A stretch of 64,000 nt of DNA from Streptomyces flavotricini. Its GTDB lineage: Bacteria > Actinomycetota > Actinomycetes > Streptomycetales > Streptomycetaceae. The DNA is taken from NCBI RefSeq assembly GCF_020639365.1, contig NZ_JAINUL010000001.1, forward strand, positions 1,062,558 to 1,126,557, written 5' to 3'. Below, piece after piece: positions 41,008-49,724 of the stretch (position 1 is the stretch's first letter; every line of letters starts with the position of its first letter). Position numbers and translations under genes: made by a program. The notes under the pieces were generated by a model that saw only the letters and a list, made by a program, of their open reading frames with translations, was not told the origin of the DNA and made no database searches.

Positions 41008-41430
41008 TCAGGCGATCGACGCGGCGACGATGGCGGCCACCGCCAGGTTGCAGGAGGCCGTCACCCAGACCGCCGGGTGCGGCTCCGGGTCGACGACGAT
41101 CGCGCCGAGCTTGCCGGGGGTCACCCAGTCCAGCACCAGGAAGGCGAGGCCCATCAGGACCAGGCCGAGCAGCCCGAACGCGGCGGTGGACAGCAGTCCC
41201 TTGCCGAAGTCGTCGTACGTGGTCCAGATCGAGGTGAAGACGATCCCGCCGACGCCCACGAGCGCGGAGCTCAGCATGACGGCCGCGTTCCGGTTGCGCT
41301 CCTCCCAGATCTGCTTCGGGAGCTTCCCGGGCGTCAGCACGTCCACCAGGACGATGCCGAGGATCAGCAGGACCAGACCGAGGGCGCCGTAGGCGCTGGT
41401 GCGGCCAAGTCCGTTGATGATGTCGCTCAT
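41008..41430 (-). CDS. DUF350 family membrane protein
   Basis: Membrane protein of 140 residues with four helices arranged as two repeats: YGALGLVLLILGIVLVDVLT and LPKQIWEERNRNAAVMLSS, then AFGLLGLVLMGLAFLVLDWV and ITASCNLAVAAIVA-like (read here as VTASCNLAVAAIVAASIA). Each repeat ends in DxLTPGKL or DWVTPGKL, the DUF350 signature. Function is unknown; in other genomes DUF350 genes often sit near polyamine or lipid stress genes. The ATG at 41430 starts immediately before the first helix. Confidence 0.8.
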   Translation of the reverse strand: MSDIINGLGRTSAYGALGLVLLILGIVLVDVLTPGKLPKQIWEERNRNAAVMLSSALVGVGGIVFTSIWTTYDDFGKGLLSTAAFGLLGLVLMGLAFLVLDWVTPGKLGAIVVDPEPHPAVWVTASCNLAVAAIVAASIA

Positions 41431-41555
41431 TGAGAAGCCGTTCTCCGCGGGGGTAGGAAGGACCTGCCGTACATGACGGGACACCGCCCGCCAGGGGGCT
41501 CAGGGTGGCCGAATCTATCGCACGGTCTCGCGGCAGGCCATGGGGAGGTCAGGGA

Positions 41556-43436
41556 ATGGTAAAGCTCAGAGCGGCGCGGCCCGGTGAGGCGGAGGAGCTC
41601 ACCGCTCTCGTGCTCCGCTCCAAGGCGTATTGGGGGTACGACGCCGCGTTCATGGCCTCGTGTACGCCGGAACTTCGGATTCCGGCCGGGGAGGTGGCGG
41701 ACCGCCGGATCGTGGTGGCCGAGGAAGCGTCCGGCGGCCGGGTGCTGGGGCTCGCCTCCCTGGAGGGCGCGCCGCCGGTGGCCCGGCTGGGGCTGCTGTT
41801 CGTGGAACCGGGGGCCATCGGCCGGGGCGTGGGGCGGCGGCTGTACCGGGACGCGCTGCGCCGGGCCGCCGAACTGGGCTTCCGCGGACTGCTCATCGAC
41901 GCCGATCCGCACGCGGCGGGGTTCTACCGGGCGATGGGCGCGCGGAGCTCGCCGGGGTCCCGCGCGGCGGACGGCGAGGAGGCGGAGGCGCCCGCCGGGC
42001 TGGTGCGGTACGAGGCGGCGCCCACGCCGCCGGCCGACTGGGCGCAGGCCTGGACGGGCGGCGGGCCGGCCGTGCACGTCGGCAATGTGGCGGAGTACAA
42101 CGCCCAGTTCGCCGACGCCTCTTTGGACCGCGAGCAGCGGGCCGCCCGCCACTACGCCTGCCTGGCCGCCTTCTACAGCCCGTGTCCGGGGGCGCTGGTG
42201 CTGCCCGCGGCGGTGCCGCCGGGGTGGATCGGGCGGGTCGGGCGCCTCCTGGAATGGGAGGGGGTGGAGGTGTACGACGGCCTGGCGGACGGGGGTCCCG
42301 GGCTGCCGGCCACTGCCGGATTGTGTGATGCCGTGCGGGCCAGGCCTGTGCTGGCCGGGCGGCTGGCCGCGGCCGGGCTGCCCCTCGTACCGTGGGGGCG
42401 GACGGCGGGTTTCGCGCGGCTGGCCGGGCGCCCGTGGCGGCCCTCCGAGCTGCGGTACGAGTCCAAGTCGGCGTCGCACGGCCTGTTCGGGCGGATCCTG
42501 GCGGGCGGGGGGCACCCCCGGATCCTGCTCCCCGGGCAGTGGCCGGCTCCCACCCGGCGGGCGGCGGCCAGGCTGCTGGCCGCCCGGGCCAGGGCGGGCG
42601 AGAGCAGTGTTCTGAAATCGGAGCACGGTGTCGGCGGTTCCGGCACCACCGTGGTGACGCCCGGCCGGATCCGGGCCGCGGGCAGCGCCCGCGCGGTGCT
42701 GCGCGCCCTCCCGCGCGGGCCCCTGCTGGTGGAGGAGTACGTGTCCGGCCCGGCCGGACCCCAGGAGCCTCGGGACCTGACGTACGACGGGTTCGTCGAC
42801 GAGGCGGGCCGCGTGCACGAGGTGGGCGGCGCGGTGATGGACGTGGCGGACTCCGGGTACCGCGGGGCGACGGTGGGCCCCGGCGTGGTGCCCGCGTGGG
42901 CGCGGGAACCGCTGCTCGCGTTCGGGGAGGCGGTGGGCCGGGAGCTGTCGGCCGCCGGCTACCGGGGCTGGTTCGACGTGGACTTCGTCGCCGACGGGGC
43001 GGGGCGGCTGGCGCCGACCGAGACGAACCTGCGGCTCACCGGGCCGTCGATCGCCTTCATGGTGGCGGCCCGGCTCGACGCGCTGCGGGGCGCGGGGCAT
43101 TTCGTACGGATCGCGGACCGCGTGGAGCTGGGAGCCAGGCTGCCCGAGGCCGCGCTCGACGAGCTGTGCGAGACGCTGGAGCGGGGCTGCGCGGAGCTCG
43201 GGGCGGTGTTCCTGCCCGCGATCCCGACGGGCGCCTTCGACCCGGCGCCCTGGCTGGGCGTGCTGGTGGCCGCGTACAGCAGGAGGACGCTGGACGCGGC
43301 CGAGGCACTGGTACGGGCGGAGGCCCTCGCCGTGGGGGCGGCCTTCGCCGGAGGTCAGCGGGCGGAGGCGCCGCCCGCGTCCTCGACCTCGACTTCGTCG
43401 AAGTCGAAGGGTGAGGGCTGTTTCCGGGTGACGTAG
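41556..43436 (+). CDS. GNAT acetyltransferase fused to PGM1-like ATP-grasp ligase
   Basis: Soluble bifunctional protein of 626 residues. Residues 1-145 are a GNAT N-acetyltransferase (LRAARPGEAEELTALVLRSK, LLFVEPGAIGRGVGRRLYRD, AAGFYRAMGAR). From about 200 a pre-ATP-grasp domain (YACLAAFYSPCPGALVLP) leads into an ATP-grasp domain with SVLKSEHGVGGSGTTVV (ATP-binding lysine and loop), PLLVEEYVSGP, and FDVDFVADGAGRLAPTETNL (Asp/Glu/Asn for Mg). The pattern resembles PGM1-type ligases that form amide bonds with peptides in Streptomyces. Joining an N-acetyltransferase to such a ligase is unusual. The ATG at 41556 has GGGGAGG upstream. The 3' end overlaps the converging adenylation-like gene by 82 bp. 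Confidence 0.85.
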   Translation: MVKLRAARPGEAEELTALVLRSKAYWGYDAAFMASCTPELRIPAGEVADRRIVVAEEASGGRVLGLASLEGAPPVARLGLLFVEPGAIGRGVGRRLYRDALRRAAELGFRGLLIDADPHAAGFYRAMGARSSPGSRAADGEEAEAPAGLVRYEAAPTPPADWAQAWTGGGPAVHVGNVAEYNAQFADASLDREQRAARHYACLAAFYSPCPGALVLPAAVPPGWIGRVGRLLEWEGVEVYDGLADGGPGLPATAGLCDAVRARPVLAGRLAAAGLPLVPWGRTAGFARLAGRPWRPSELRYESKSASHGLFGRILAGGGHPRILLPGQWPAPTRRAAARLLAARARAGESSVLKSEHGVGGSGTTVVTPGRIRAAGSARAVLRALPRGPLLVEEYVSGPAGPQEPRDLTYDGFVDEAGRVHEVGGAVMDVADSGYRGATVGPGVVPAWAREPLLAFGEAVGRELSAAGYRGWFDVDFVADGAGRLAPTETNLRLTGPSIAFMVAARLDALRGAGHFVRIADRVELGARLPEAALDELCETLERGCAELGAVFLPAIPTGAFDPAPWLGVLVAAYSRRTLDAAEALVRAEALAVGAAFAGGQRAEAPPASSTSTSSKSKGEGCFRVT

Positions 43437-45466
43437 ACGGCGACGACGACGGCCGCGATCATCAGCGGGATGTTGAAGACGTAGACGAGGGCGGCCTGGA
43501 CCGGCCAGTCGTGCTTGGCCGCGAGCCGGTAGAAGTTGTCCTGCGGCCACCACGCCATGAGCAGGTAGACCACCGCCAGGTGCGCGGCCGCGGTGAGGCC
43601 GGGGCTCCCGCCCGGGCTGTGGCGCCGCATCATCGCGCGGCCGTCGAAGAGGAACACCAGCCCGGCGGCGAACGAGGCTCCTTCGAACAGGTAGAGCACG
43701 AAGAAGAGGAAGGCCCACGGGTTGGGCACACCGGTGAGGTCGGTCGAGCCCGGCCAGAAGATCTTCGAGAGGAGGAAGAAGAGCAGGCCGGTGACGACCA
43801 GGAACACGATGCCGCAGCCGGCGCGCCCGGCCGGTGTGAAGGTGGCGGCGCCGGTGGCCGTGTACTTCCCGGATCCCCCCGCGCCGCCCCGGCCCGGCTT
43901 CCCCGTGAGCACGGGCTGGGGCAGCGCCTCCCGGCTCTCCTGGCCGCCGCGGTTGCGGGGCAGGGTGCGCAGCCGCACCACGGCCTGCGGTACCTGCGCG
44001 GGGGGCACCTTCCCCGCGAGGTGTTCGCGGAGCCGCCCCCCGTCCGGCAGGTCGGCGGCCGGAGGCCAGGACCGCGCGCCGGCGGGCGGTGCCACGTGCG
44101 CGATCAGCCTGCGCGCACCGCCGGGACCGTCGGGGACCTCGGTGACCAGGGCGGCGCCGATGTCGGGGTGGCTGCGGATGACGGCTTCGACGGCGTGCGG
44201 GTCGAACACCCCGCCGTCCGTGGTGATCCGGTCCCGCGTCCGGCCCCGGAACTCCAGCAGCCCGTCCGGGCGGAGCTCCGCGAGGTCGCCGGTGGGGACG
44301 GCGTCGCCGCCGTCGGGCGGGCTGAGGCGCAGCTGACCGTCGCGGGCGTCGGCCCGGCAGCCGGGGAAGGGGGTGCCGATCAGGGAGAGCCGCTCGGGGT
44401 CGTCCAACGGGCGGGGCAGCTGGGACAGTTCGAACCAGGTGCCGGTGCCCGCCGCCTCGGTGAGCCCGTACACGTTCAGCAGGCGGGCGCCGGCCCTGAG
44501 CCTGCTCTGCAGGGCGTCCTGTTCGTCGAGGAAGAGCCGGTCGCCGGTGACCGTGACCAGGCGCAGGTACCGCAGGGCCGGGTCGTCGTCGCGTCGTCCG
44601 CGCATGCCGGCGTCCGCGGCTCCCGCACCGGGTCGGTCGGCGGCTCCGGGATCGCGCAGGAGCAGCCGGGCCGCCCCCGCCGGGTCGGTGTGCACCACGG
44701 TGACCTGCTCGGTCTCGACCGCCCGGCGGATCCCGTCGGGCGTCCAGGGCGTCCGCTCGGGCACGACGAGGGCGCCGCCCGAGCACAGGGCCCGGGTCCA
44801 GCCGGCGGAGAAGGGGACGACGTCCGCGCCGTGGGTGATCAGATGACGGTCCTCGGGGACCGGCCGCATGACCTCGGCCCAGCTCTCGTGGGCGGCGAGC
44901 AGCCGGGTGTGCCCGACGGGGACGGCGCGCGGAACCGCCGCTCCGGTGAACAGGACCGCGGCCGTCTCCCCGGGCTCGGACCGCTCCGGCGCTCCGGCGG
45001 GCCGGCCGGCGATCTCGGCCGACTCCGCCCCGAGGCGGACGACCCGTCGTCCGCTGCCGTCGTCCAGCCGGGCGTGGTGCGCGGCGTCGGTGAGCAGGAC
45101 GTGCGGGGTGAGGGCGGCGAGCTGCCGCCGCCCGGTGAGCGGGACCTCGACGTCGAGGACGGCGTAGGCCCCGCCGGCCTTGAGGACGGCCAGGAGGGCC
45201 ACGACGATCTCGGTCCGGCGGGCGGTGCCGATCGCGGCGACGGCGCCGGGCGGCAGTCCACCGGCTATGAGGTGGTGCGCCAACCGGTTTGCCCGCACGT
45301 CCAGTTGTCCGTAGGTGAGGCTGTCCGCGCCGGCGATGACGGCGTACGCCTGCGGGGCGTCCCGCACCTGTTGCCCGAACAGGTGCAGGACGGTGTCGGC
45401 GGTCGTCCGGCCGGAGCGATCGGAGCCTGGTCCCTGCGTCGATCCCTGCGTCGATCCCTGGGTCAT
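43355..45466 (-). CDS. adenylation-domain-like protein with C-terminal membrane helices
   Basis: A 703-residue protein. Residues 15-515 follow an ANL acyl-adenylate fold: SLTYGQLDVRANRLAHHLIA, AGGAYAVLDVEVPLTG, LLNVYGLTEAAGTGTWF, PTGDLAELRPDGLLEFRGRT. The phosphate-binding A3 loop, normally (S/T)SG(S/T)TGxPKG, reads LFTGAAVPRAVPVGH, and no catalytic A10 lysine is evident. Adenylation is therefore doubtful. Residues 545-690 contain four membrane helices (IVFLVVTGLLFFLLSKIFWP, FLFFVLYLFEGASFAAGLVF and two more). It may be a membrane-tethered pseudoenzyme binding an acyl or amino-acid ligand. The start codon lies inside a 12-bp tandem repeat. It converges on the GNAT-ATP-grasp gene. Confidence 0.8.
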   Translation of the reverse strand: MTQGSTQGSTQGPGSDRSGRTTADTVLHLFGQQVRDAPQAYAVIAGADSLTYGQLDVRANRLAHHLIAGGLPPGAVAAIGTARRTEIVVALLAVLKAGGAYAVLDVEVPLTGRRQLAALTPHVLLTDAAHHARLDDGSGRRVVRLGAESAEIAGRPAGAPERSEPGETAAVLFTGAAVPRAVPVGHTRLLAAHESWAEVMRPVPEDRHLITHGADVVPFSAGWTRALCSGGALVVPERTPWTPDGIRRAVETEQVTVVHTDPAGAARLLLRDPGAADRPGAGAADAGMRGRRDDDPALRYLRLVTVTGDRLFLDEQDALQSRLRAGARLLNVYGLTEAAGTGTWFELSQLPRPLDDPERLSLIGTPFPGCRADARDGQLRLSPPDGGDAVPTGDLAELRPDGLLEFRGRTRDRITTDGGVFDPHAVEAVIRSHPDIGAALVTEVPDGPGGARRLIAHVAPPAGARSWPPAADLPDGGRLREHLAGKVPPAQVPQAVVRLRTLPRNRGGQESREALPQPVLTGKPGRGGAGGSGKYTATGAATFTPAGRAGCGIVFLVVTGLLFFLLSKIFWPGSTDLTGVPNPWAFLFFVLYLFEGASFAAGLVFLFDGRAMMRRHSPGGSPGLTAAAHLAVVYLLMAWWPQDNFYRLAAKHDWPVQAALVYVFNIPLMIAAVVVAVYVTRKQPSPFDFDEVEVEDAGGASAR
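45431..45466 (-). repeat. 12-bp tandem repeat including a start codon
   Basis: Three 12-bp units (45431, 45443, 45455; TCCCTGCGTCGA and one variant) encode repeated TQGS at the protein start. The variant unit contains the ATG, so repeat expansion would alter only the N-terminus. Confidence 0.75.
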
Positions 45467-45556
45467 TCCCCGATGATGGCACCCCCCACCGACAGTCCAC
45501 AGGATGTGGAACGTCCCCCGCACGAGCGGGGGTTCGGTACGGATCCGGCCAATACA

Positions 45557-45587
45557 TTGACCTCAAGTTTGGTTGAGGTCTTAGCGT
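45557..45587 (+). promoter_or_regulatory. SoxR/MerR-type promoter with 19-bp spacer
   Basis: TTGACC (45557-45562) and TAGCGT (45582-45587) are separated by 19 bp, the over-long spacing of MerR-family promoters. Between them GACCTCAA-GTTTGG-TTGAGGTC (45559-45580) is a perfect inverted repeat close to the remembered SoxR box (CCTCAAGTT..CTTGAGG). Transcription would begin at about 45594-45595, which is the A of the ABC exporter ATG, implying a leaderless mRNA. Confidence 0.8.
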
Positions 45588-45594
45588 TCCCCGT

Positions 45595-47508
45595 ATGAAC
45601 ATGGAAGTCACCGCCTGGACATCGCTGCACAACGCGATGAACGCCCGGCAGGAACGGCGCCCGCTCTCCCGGGCGAGCCTGCGCCGCGTCGCCGCATTCG
45701 CCCGCCCGCATCGCCGCGGGCTCGTCTTCTTCCTGCTGCTCAGCGTGGTGACCGCGCTGCTCGCGGTCGCCACCCCGGTCCTCGCCAGCCGGGTGGTCAC
45801 CGCCATCGTGGACGGCGGGGACAGCGGGACGGTCACCCGGCTCGCCCTGCTCATCGCGGTGATCGCGGTCGCGGAGGCGGGGCTCGGGCTGCTCACCCGC
45901 AAACTGTCGGCCACCCTCGGCGAGGGGCTGATCCTGGACCTGCGCACGGCCGTCTTCGACCACGTGCAGCGCATGCCGGTCGCCTTCTTCACCCGCACCC
46001 GCACCGGCGCGCTCGTCAGCCGGCTCAACAACGACGTGATCGGCGCCCAGCGCGCGTTCAGCAACACCCTGTCCGGCGTCGTCGCCAACACGGTGACCCT
46101 GGTGCTCACGCTGGCCGTGATGCTGAGCATCTCCTGGCAGATCACCCTGCTGGCCCTCGTCCTGCTGCCGGTGTTCGTACTGCCGGCCCGCCGCATGGGC
46201 GTGCGGATGGCCGCAATGCAGCGGGAGGCGTCGACCCTGAACGCGGCGATGGGCACGCAGATGACGGAGCGTTTCTCCGCGCCCGGCGCCACCCTCGTCA
46301 AGCTCTTCGGGCGCCCTGCCGACGAGTCCGCCGAGTTCGCGGCGCGGGCGGCGCGCGTACGGGACATCGGGATCCGTTCGGCGATGGCGCAGTCCGCGTT
46401 CATCACCGCCCTCACCCTGGTCTCGGCCCTCGCGCTCGCCCTCGTCTACGGGCTCGGCGGGTACTACGCCCTGCGCGGGACCCTGGACGCCGGGAACGTC
46501 GTCGCCCTCGCCCTGCTGCTGACGCGGCTGTACGCCCCGCTGACCTCGCTCGCCGGCGCCCGCGTCGAGGTGATGAGCGCCCTGGTGAGCTTCGAGCGGG
46601 TCTTCGAGATCCTCGACCTGAAGCCGCTGATCTCCCAGAAGCCGGACGCCGGACGCGTGCCGGAGGGGCCGGTGGCCGTGGAGTTCGACCGGGTCTCCTT
46701 CGGCTACCCCTCCCCCGACAAGGTCTCGCTCGCCTCCTTGGAGGAGGTCGCGGTCCTCGACTCCCGGGGCGGTACCCAGGTCCTGCACGAGGTGTCGTTC
46801 CGCGCCGAGCCCGGGCAGATGGTCGCCCTCGTCGGCTCGTCCGGCGCGGGCAAGTCGACCATCGCGCAGCTGCTGCCCCGGCTGTACGACGCCGACGCGG
46901 GCGCCGTCCGCCTGGGCGGGGTCGACGTACGGGACCTCACGGCCGACTCGATCCGGGAGACGCTCGGCATGGTCACCCAGGACGGACACCTGTTCCACGA
47001 GTCGGTGCGGTCCAACCTGCTGCTGGCCCGGCCGGATGCGGGCGAGGAGGAGATCTGGGAGGCCCTGCGCCGCTCACGGCTCGACGGGCTGGTCGCCTCG
47101 CTGCCGGACGGCCTGGACACGGTGGTCGGCGAACGCGGCTACCGCCTCTCGGGCGGCGAGCGGCAGCGGCTGACCATCGCGCGGCTGCTGCTGGCCCGCC
47201 AGCGGGTGGTGATCCTGGACGAGGCCACGGCCCATCTGGACTCCACCTCGGAGGCGGCGGTGCAGGAGGCCCTGGGCGAGGCCCTGTCCGGCCGGACCGC
47301 GGTCGTGATCGCGCACCGGCTGTCGACCGTCCAGGCGGCCGACCTGATCCTGGTCGTCGAGGAGGGCCGGATCGTGGAGCGCGGTACGCACCCGGAGCTG
47401 CTGGCCGCGGGCGGACGGTACGAGGAGCTGTACCGCACCCAGTTCGCGGCGGCGGACACGGCGGCGGGGGCCGCTCCGGGCGGCGCCGTACCGGCTGCGG
47501 GAGCATGA
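45595..47508 (+). CDS. ABC exporter (membrane domain fused to ATPase), probable SoxR target
   Basis: Half-size exporter of 637 residues. Six helices lie between about 35 and 330 (HRRGLVFFLLLSVVTALLAV, ANTVTLVLTLAVMLSISWQI). The nucleotide-binding domain has Walker A GSSGAGKST (Lys420), Q-loop VTQDGHLFHESVRSN, signature YRLSGGERQRL, Walker B RVVILDEATAHLD and switch IAHRLSTV. It should work as a homodimer exporting a lipophilic compound. In S. coelicolor the SoxR regulon is known to include an ABC exporter induced by redox-active metabolites, which fits the promoter seen here. No Shine-Dalgarno precedes the ATG. An ATG two codons later is the alternative start. Confidence 0.92.
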   Translation: MNMEVTAWTSLHNAMNARQERRPLSRASLRRVAAFARPHRRGLVFFLLLSVVTALLAVATPVLASRVVTAIVDGGDSGTVTRLALLIAVIAVAEAGLGLLTRKLSATLGEGLILDLRTAVFDHVQRMPVAFFTRTRTGALVSRLNNDVIGAQRAFSNTLSGVVANTVTLVLTLAVMLSISWQITLLALVLLPVFVLPARRMGVRMAAMQREASTLNAAMGTQMTERFSAPGATLVKLFGRPADESAEFAARAARVRDIGIRSAMAQSAFITALTLVSALALALVYGLGGYYALRGTLDAGNVVALALLLTRLYAPLTSLAGARVEVMSALVSFERVFEILDLKPLISQKPDAGRVPEGPVAVEFDRVSFGYPSPDKVSLASLEEVAVLDSRGGTQVLHEVSFRAEPGQMVALVGSSGAGKSTIAQLLPRLYDADAGAVRLGGVDVRDLTADSIRETLGMVTQDGHLFHESVRSNLLLARPDAGEEEIWEALRRSRLDGLVASLPDGLDTVVGERGYRLSGGERQRLTIARLLLARQRVVILDEATAHLDSTSEAAVQEALGEALSGRTAVVIAHRLSTVQAADLILVVEEGRIVERGTHPELLAAGGRYEELYRTQFAAADTAAGAAPGGAVPAAGA

Positions 47509-47572
47509 TGCCGGGAGGTCCGCGAGCGGCGGGCCGCCTCCGAGCACCGACCGTGGAGCACGTGGAGCACCG

Positions 47573-47980
47573 ATGGACATCAAGCTGGAACTGGTCGCCG
47601 TCCCCGTCACCGACGTCGACCGGGCCAAGGCCTTCTACGAGCGGGTCGGCTTCCGCGCCGACCACGACGTCACCGTGAGCGAGGACATCCGCTTCGTGCA
47701 GCTGACCCCGCCGGGGTCGGCCTGCTCGATCGCCCTGGGCAAGGGGCTCACCCGGATGGCCCCGGGATCGCTGGACAACATGCAGGTCGTCGTCACCGAC
47801 ATCGAGGAGGCGTACGAGGACCTGCGCGGCCGGGGCATCGAGGTGACGGAGATCCAGGACATGCCGTGGGGCTCGTTCGTCTACTTCTCCGACCCGGACG
47901 GCAACGGCTGGGCGGTCCAGCAGACGACCCCGCGCACGGCGGCGGCCGGGGTCGAGTCCGGGGCGCCGGGCGTGGGATGA
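47573..47980 (+). CDS. VOC (glyoxalase/bleomycin-resistance) superfamily protein
   Basis: A 135-residue protein with two beta-alpha-beta-beta-beta motifs typical of VOC enzymes. ELVAVPVTDVDRAKAFYERV gives the first unit, and MQVVVTDIEEAYEDLRGRGI with VYFSDPDGNGWAVQQ the second. The last stretch supplies the usual C-terminal metal-ligand region (Asp/Asn pattern rather than a clear Glu). It could be a dioxygenase, epimerase or drug-binding protein. It follows the ABC exporter by 64 bp in the same direction, so a role in handling the exported compound is possible. Confidence 0.82.
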   Translation: MDIKLELVAVPVTDVDRAKAFYERVGFRADHDVTVSEDIRFVQLTPPGSACSIALGKGLTRMAPGSLDNMQVVVTDIEEAYEDLRGRGIEVTEIQDMPWGSFVYFSDPDGNGWAVQQTTPRTAAAGVESGAPGVG

Positions 47981-48045
47981 CCCGTCGGGCGGGGTGCGGC
48001 GCCGAGACTGGTCGCACTGTACGCATCCGGAAGGGAAGTGACACC

Positions 48046-48921
48046 GTGAACACTGTCGCACTGCTGGGCACCGGGATCATGGGCTCGGGGATGGGCCGCA
48101 ATCTGCTGCGGGCGGGGCTGGGGCTGCGGGTGTGGAACCGGACCCGGGACAAGGCCGAACCGCTGGCCGCGGAAGGTGCGGTGGTCGTGGACACCCCGGC
48201 CGAGGCGGTCGCCGGGGCCGATGTCGTGCTGACCATGCTGACGGACGGCGCGGCCGTGGCCCATGCGATGGCCGCCGCCGTGCCGGGGCTGCGCGCGGGG
48301 CAGGTGTGGGCGCAGATGAGCACGGTGGGCGTGGTCGCGCTCGACGAACTGGCCGGCTTCGCCCGGGAGCACGGCCTGGTGTTCGTGGACGCCCCGGTGC
48401 AGGGCACCCGGCAGCCGGCCGAGGCCGGGACGCTGGTCGTACTGGCCTCCGGGCCGGCGGATCCGCGGCTGGACCCGGTGTTCGACGCGGTGGGCGCCAA
48501 GACGCTGTGGGCCGGGGCCGAGGCGGGGGCCGCGACCCGCCTGAAGCTGACCACGGTCGGCTACGCGATCACCTTGACGGCGGCGGTCGGCGAGGCCCTC
48601 GCGCTGGCGGAGGGGCTGGGTGTGGACCCGGGCCTGTTCGCGCAGGCGCTGACCGGCGGCCCGATGGACAACCCGTATCTCCAGGCGAAGATGAAGGCCG
48701 TCCTGGAACGGGACTTCGCGCCCAGCTTCACGGTGTACGGCGCCGAGAAGGACACCGCTCTGATCGCGGAGGCGGCGGACGGCGCGGGGGTCGCGGTCGA
48801 CCTGGCCCGGGCCACGGGAGCCCGCATGCGGCGAGCGGCGGCGGGAGGCCACGCCGAGGAGGACATGGCCGCCGCCTACTACGCGGGCTTCGAGACCGTG
48901 CCCGTGGGGACGGCGTCTTGA
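48046..48921 (+). CDS. NAD(P)-dependent beta-hydroxyacid dehydrogenase family
   Basis: Oxidoreductase of 291 residues in the 3-hydroxyisobutyrate dehydrogenase/6-phosphogluconate-like family. The Rossmann motif is VALLGTGIMGSGMGRNLL. The family substrate motif appears as FVDAPVQGTRQPAEAGTL, and the catalytic lysine region is GAATRLKLTTVGYAITLTA. Substrates may be hydroxyisobutyrate, tartronate semialdehyde or imines. The start is GTG at 48046 with AAGGGAAG upstream. Nearby genes for gluconate use make a sugar-acid substrate conceivable, but it is transcribed toward the GntR gene and not part of that operon. Confidence 0.88.
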   Translation: MNTVALLGTGIMGSGMGRNLLRAGLGLRVWNRTRDKAEPLAAEGAVVVDTPAEAVAGADVVLTMLTDGAAVAHAMAAAVPGLRAGQVWAQMSTVGVVALDELAGFAREHGLVFVDAPVQGTRQPAEAGTLVVLASGPADPRLDPVFDAVGAKTLWAGAEAGAATRLKLTTVGYAITLTAAVGEALALAEGLGVDPGLFAQALTGGPMDNPYLQAKMKAVLERDFAPSFTVYGAEKDTALIAEAADGAGVAVDLARATGARMRRAAAGGHAEEDMAAAYYAGFETVPVGTAS

Positions 48922-48943
48922 GCCCGTACTAGAAGCACGTACG

Positions 48944-49660
48944 TCACGGGGAGGTGGGCGCCGGGGCGAGGACGTCGAGTTCCTCGAGGGCGCCCACCGC
49001 GATCTGCCGGGTCAGGGACTCGGCACGCTCCGCGTCGCCCTCCCGTACGGCCTCGGCGACCTGGACGTGGAGGGTGACGGCGGCCGGGTCGGGGTCGGGG
49101 AACATCACCGCGTGCTGCGTACGGCCGGTCAGGACCTCGGCGACCACGTCGCCGAGCCGGGCGAACATCTCGTTGCCGGAGGCGTTCAGCACGATCCGGT
49201 GGAAGTCGATGTCGTGGCGCAGGTACGCGTCGAGCTGGTGGCCGCGCGAGGTGCTGACCATCCCCAGGGCGGCCTCGGTGAGCGCGGCGCACTGGTCGGG
49301 GGTGGCCCGGGCGGCGGCGAGGCCGGCCGCGACCGGCTCGATCGCGGAGCGCAGCACGGTCAGTGAGCGCAGCTGGCGGGGGCGGTCGGCGCCGGCGAGG
49401 CGCCAGCGGATGACGCGGGGGTCGTAGACGTTCCACTCCTCGGCGGGCCGCACCGTGACGCCGACCCGGCGGCGGGACTCGACCAGCTGCATGGACTCCA
49501 GGACGCGGACGACCTCGCGGACGACCGTGCGCGAGGCGTCGAAGCGGTCCGCGATCTCGTCGGTGCGCAGGACGCTGCCGGGCGGGTGCTCGCCCGCGGT
49601 GATCGCGAGGCCGAGGGTGTCCAGCACGTGGGAGTGGAGTCCCTGGCCTTCGGTGGTCAT
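48944..49660 (-). CDS. gntR: GntR-family (FadR subfamily) regulator of the gluconate genes
   Basis: Repressor of 238 residues. The N-terminal winged HTH is PPGSVLRTDEIADRFDASRT with VVREVVRVLESMQLVESRRR. The C-terminal FCD domain (YLRHDIDFHRIVLNASGNEM, AEAVREGDAERAESLTRQI) has the Asp/His pattern that binds a metal and a carboxylate effector. Divergent from gluconokinase and permease genes with a palindrome between, so control by gluconate or its 6-phosphate is the natural model. The symbol is given by context and family, not by alignment. Confidence 0.88.
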   Translation of the reverse strand: MTTEGQGLHSHVLDTLGLAITAGEHPPGSVLRTDEIADRFDASRTVVREVVRVLESMQLVESRRRVGVTVRPAEEWNVYDPRVIRWRLAGADRPRQLRSLTVLRSAIEPVAAGLAAARATPDQCAALTEAALGMVSTSRGHQLDAYLRHDIDFHRIVLNASGNEMFARLGDVVAEVLTGRTQHAVMFPDPDPAAVTLHVQVAEAVREGDAERAESLTRQIAVGALEELDVLAPAPTSP

Positions 49661-49724
49661 GGCGTAAGCGTACGGTGACCCCTCGGCCGACCAAAGATGT
49701 GATGTTTTCCGTCAGCCTCTTGAA

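Noticed and set aside
41427..46415. Very long minus-strand open frame of about 1660 codons
   Set aside because: It crosses several well-supported genes on both strands, is Arg/Pro-rich low-complexity sequence and has no motif.
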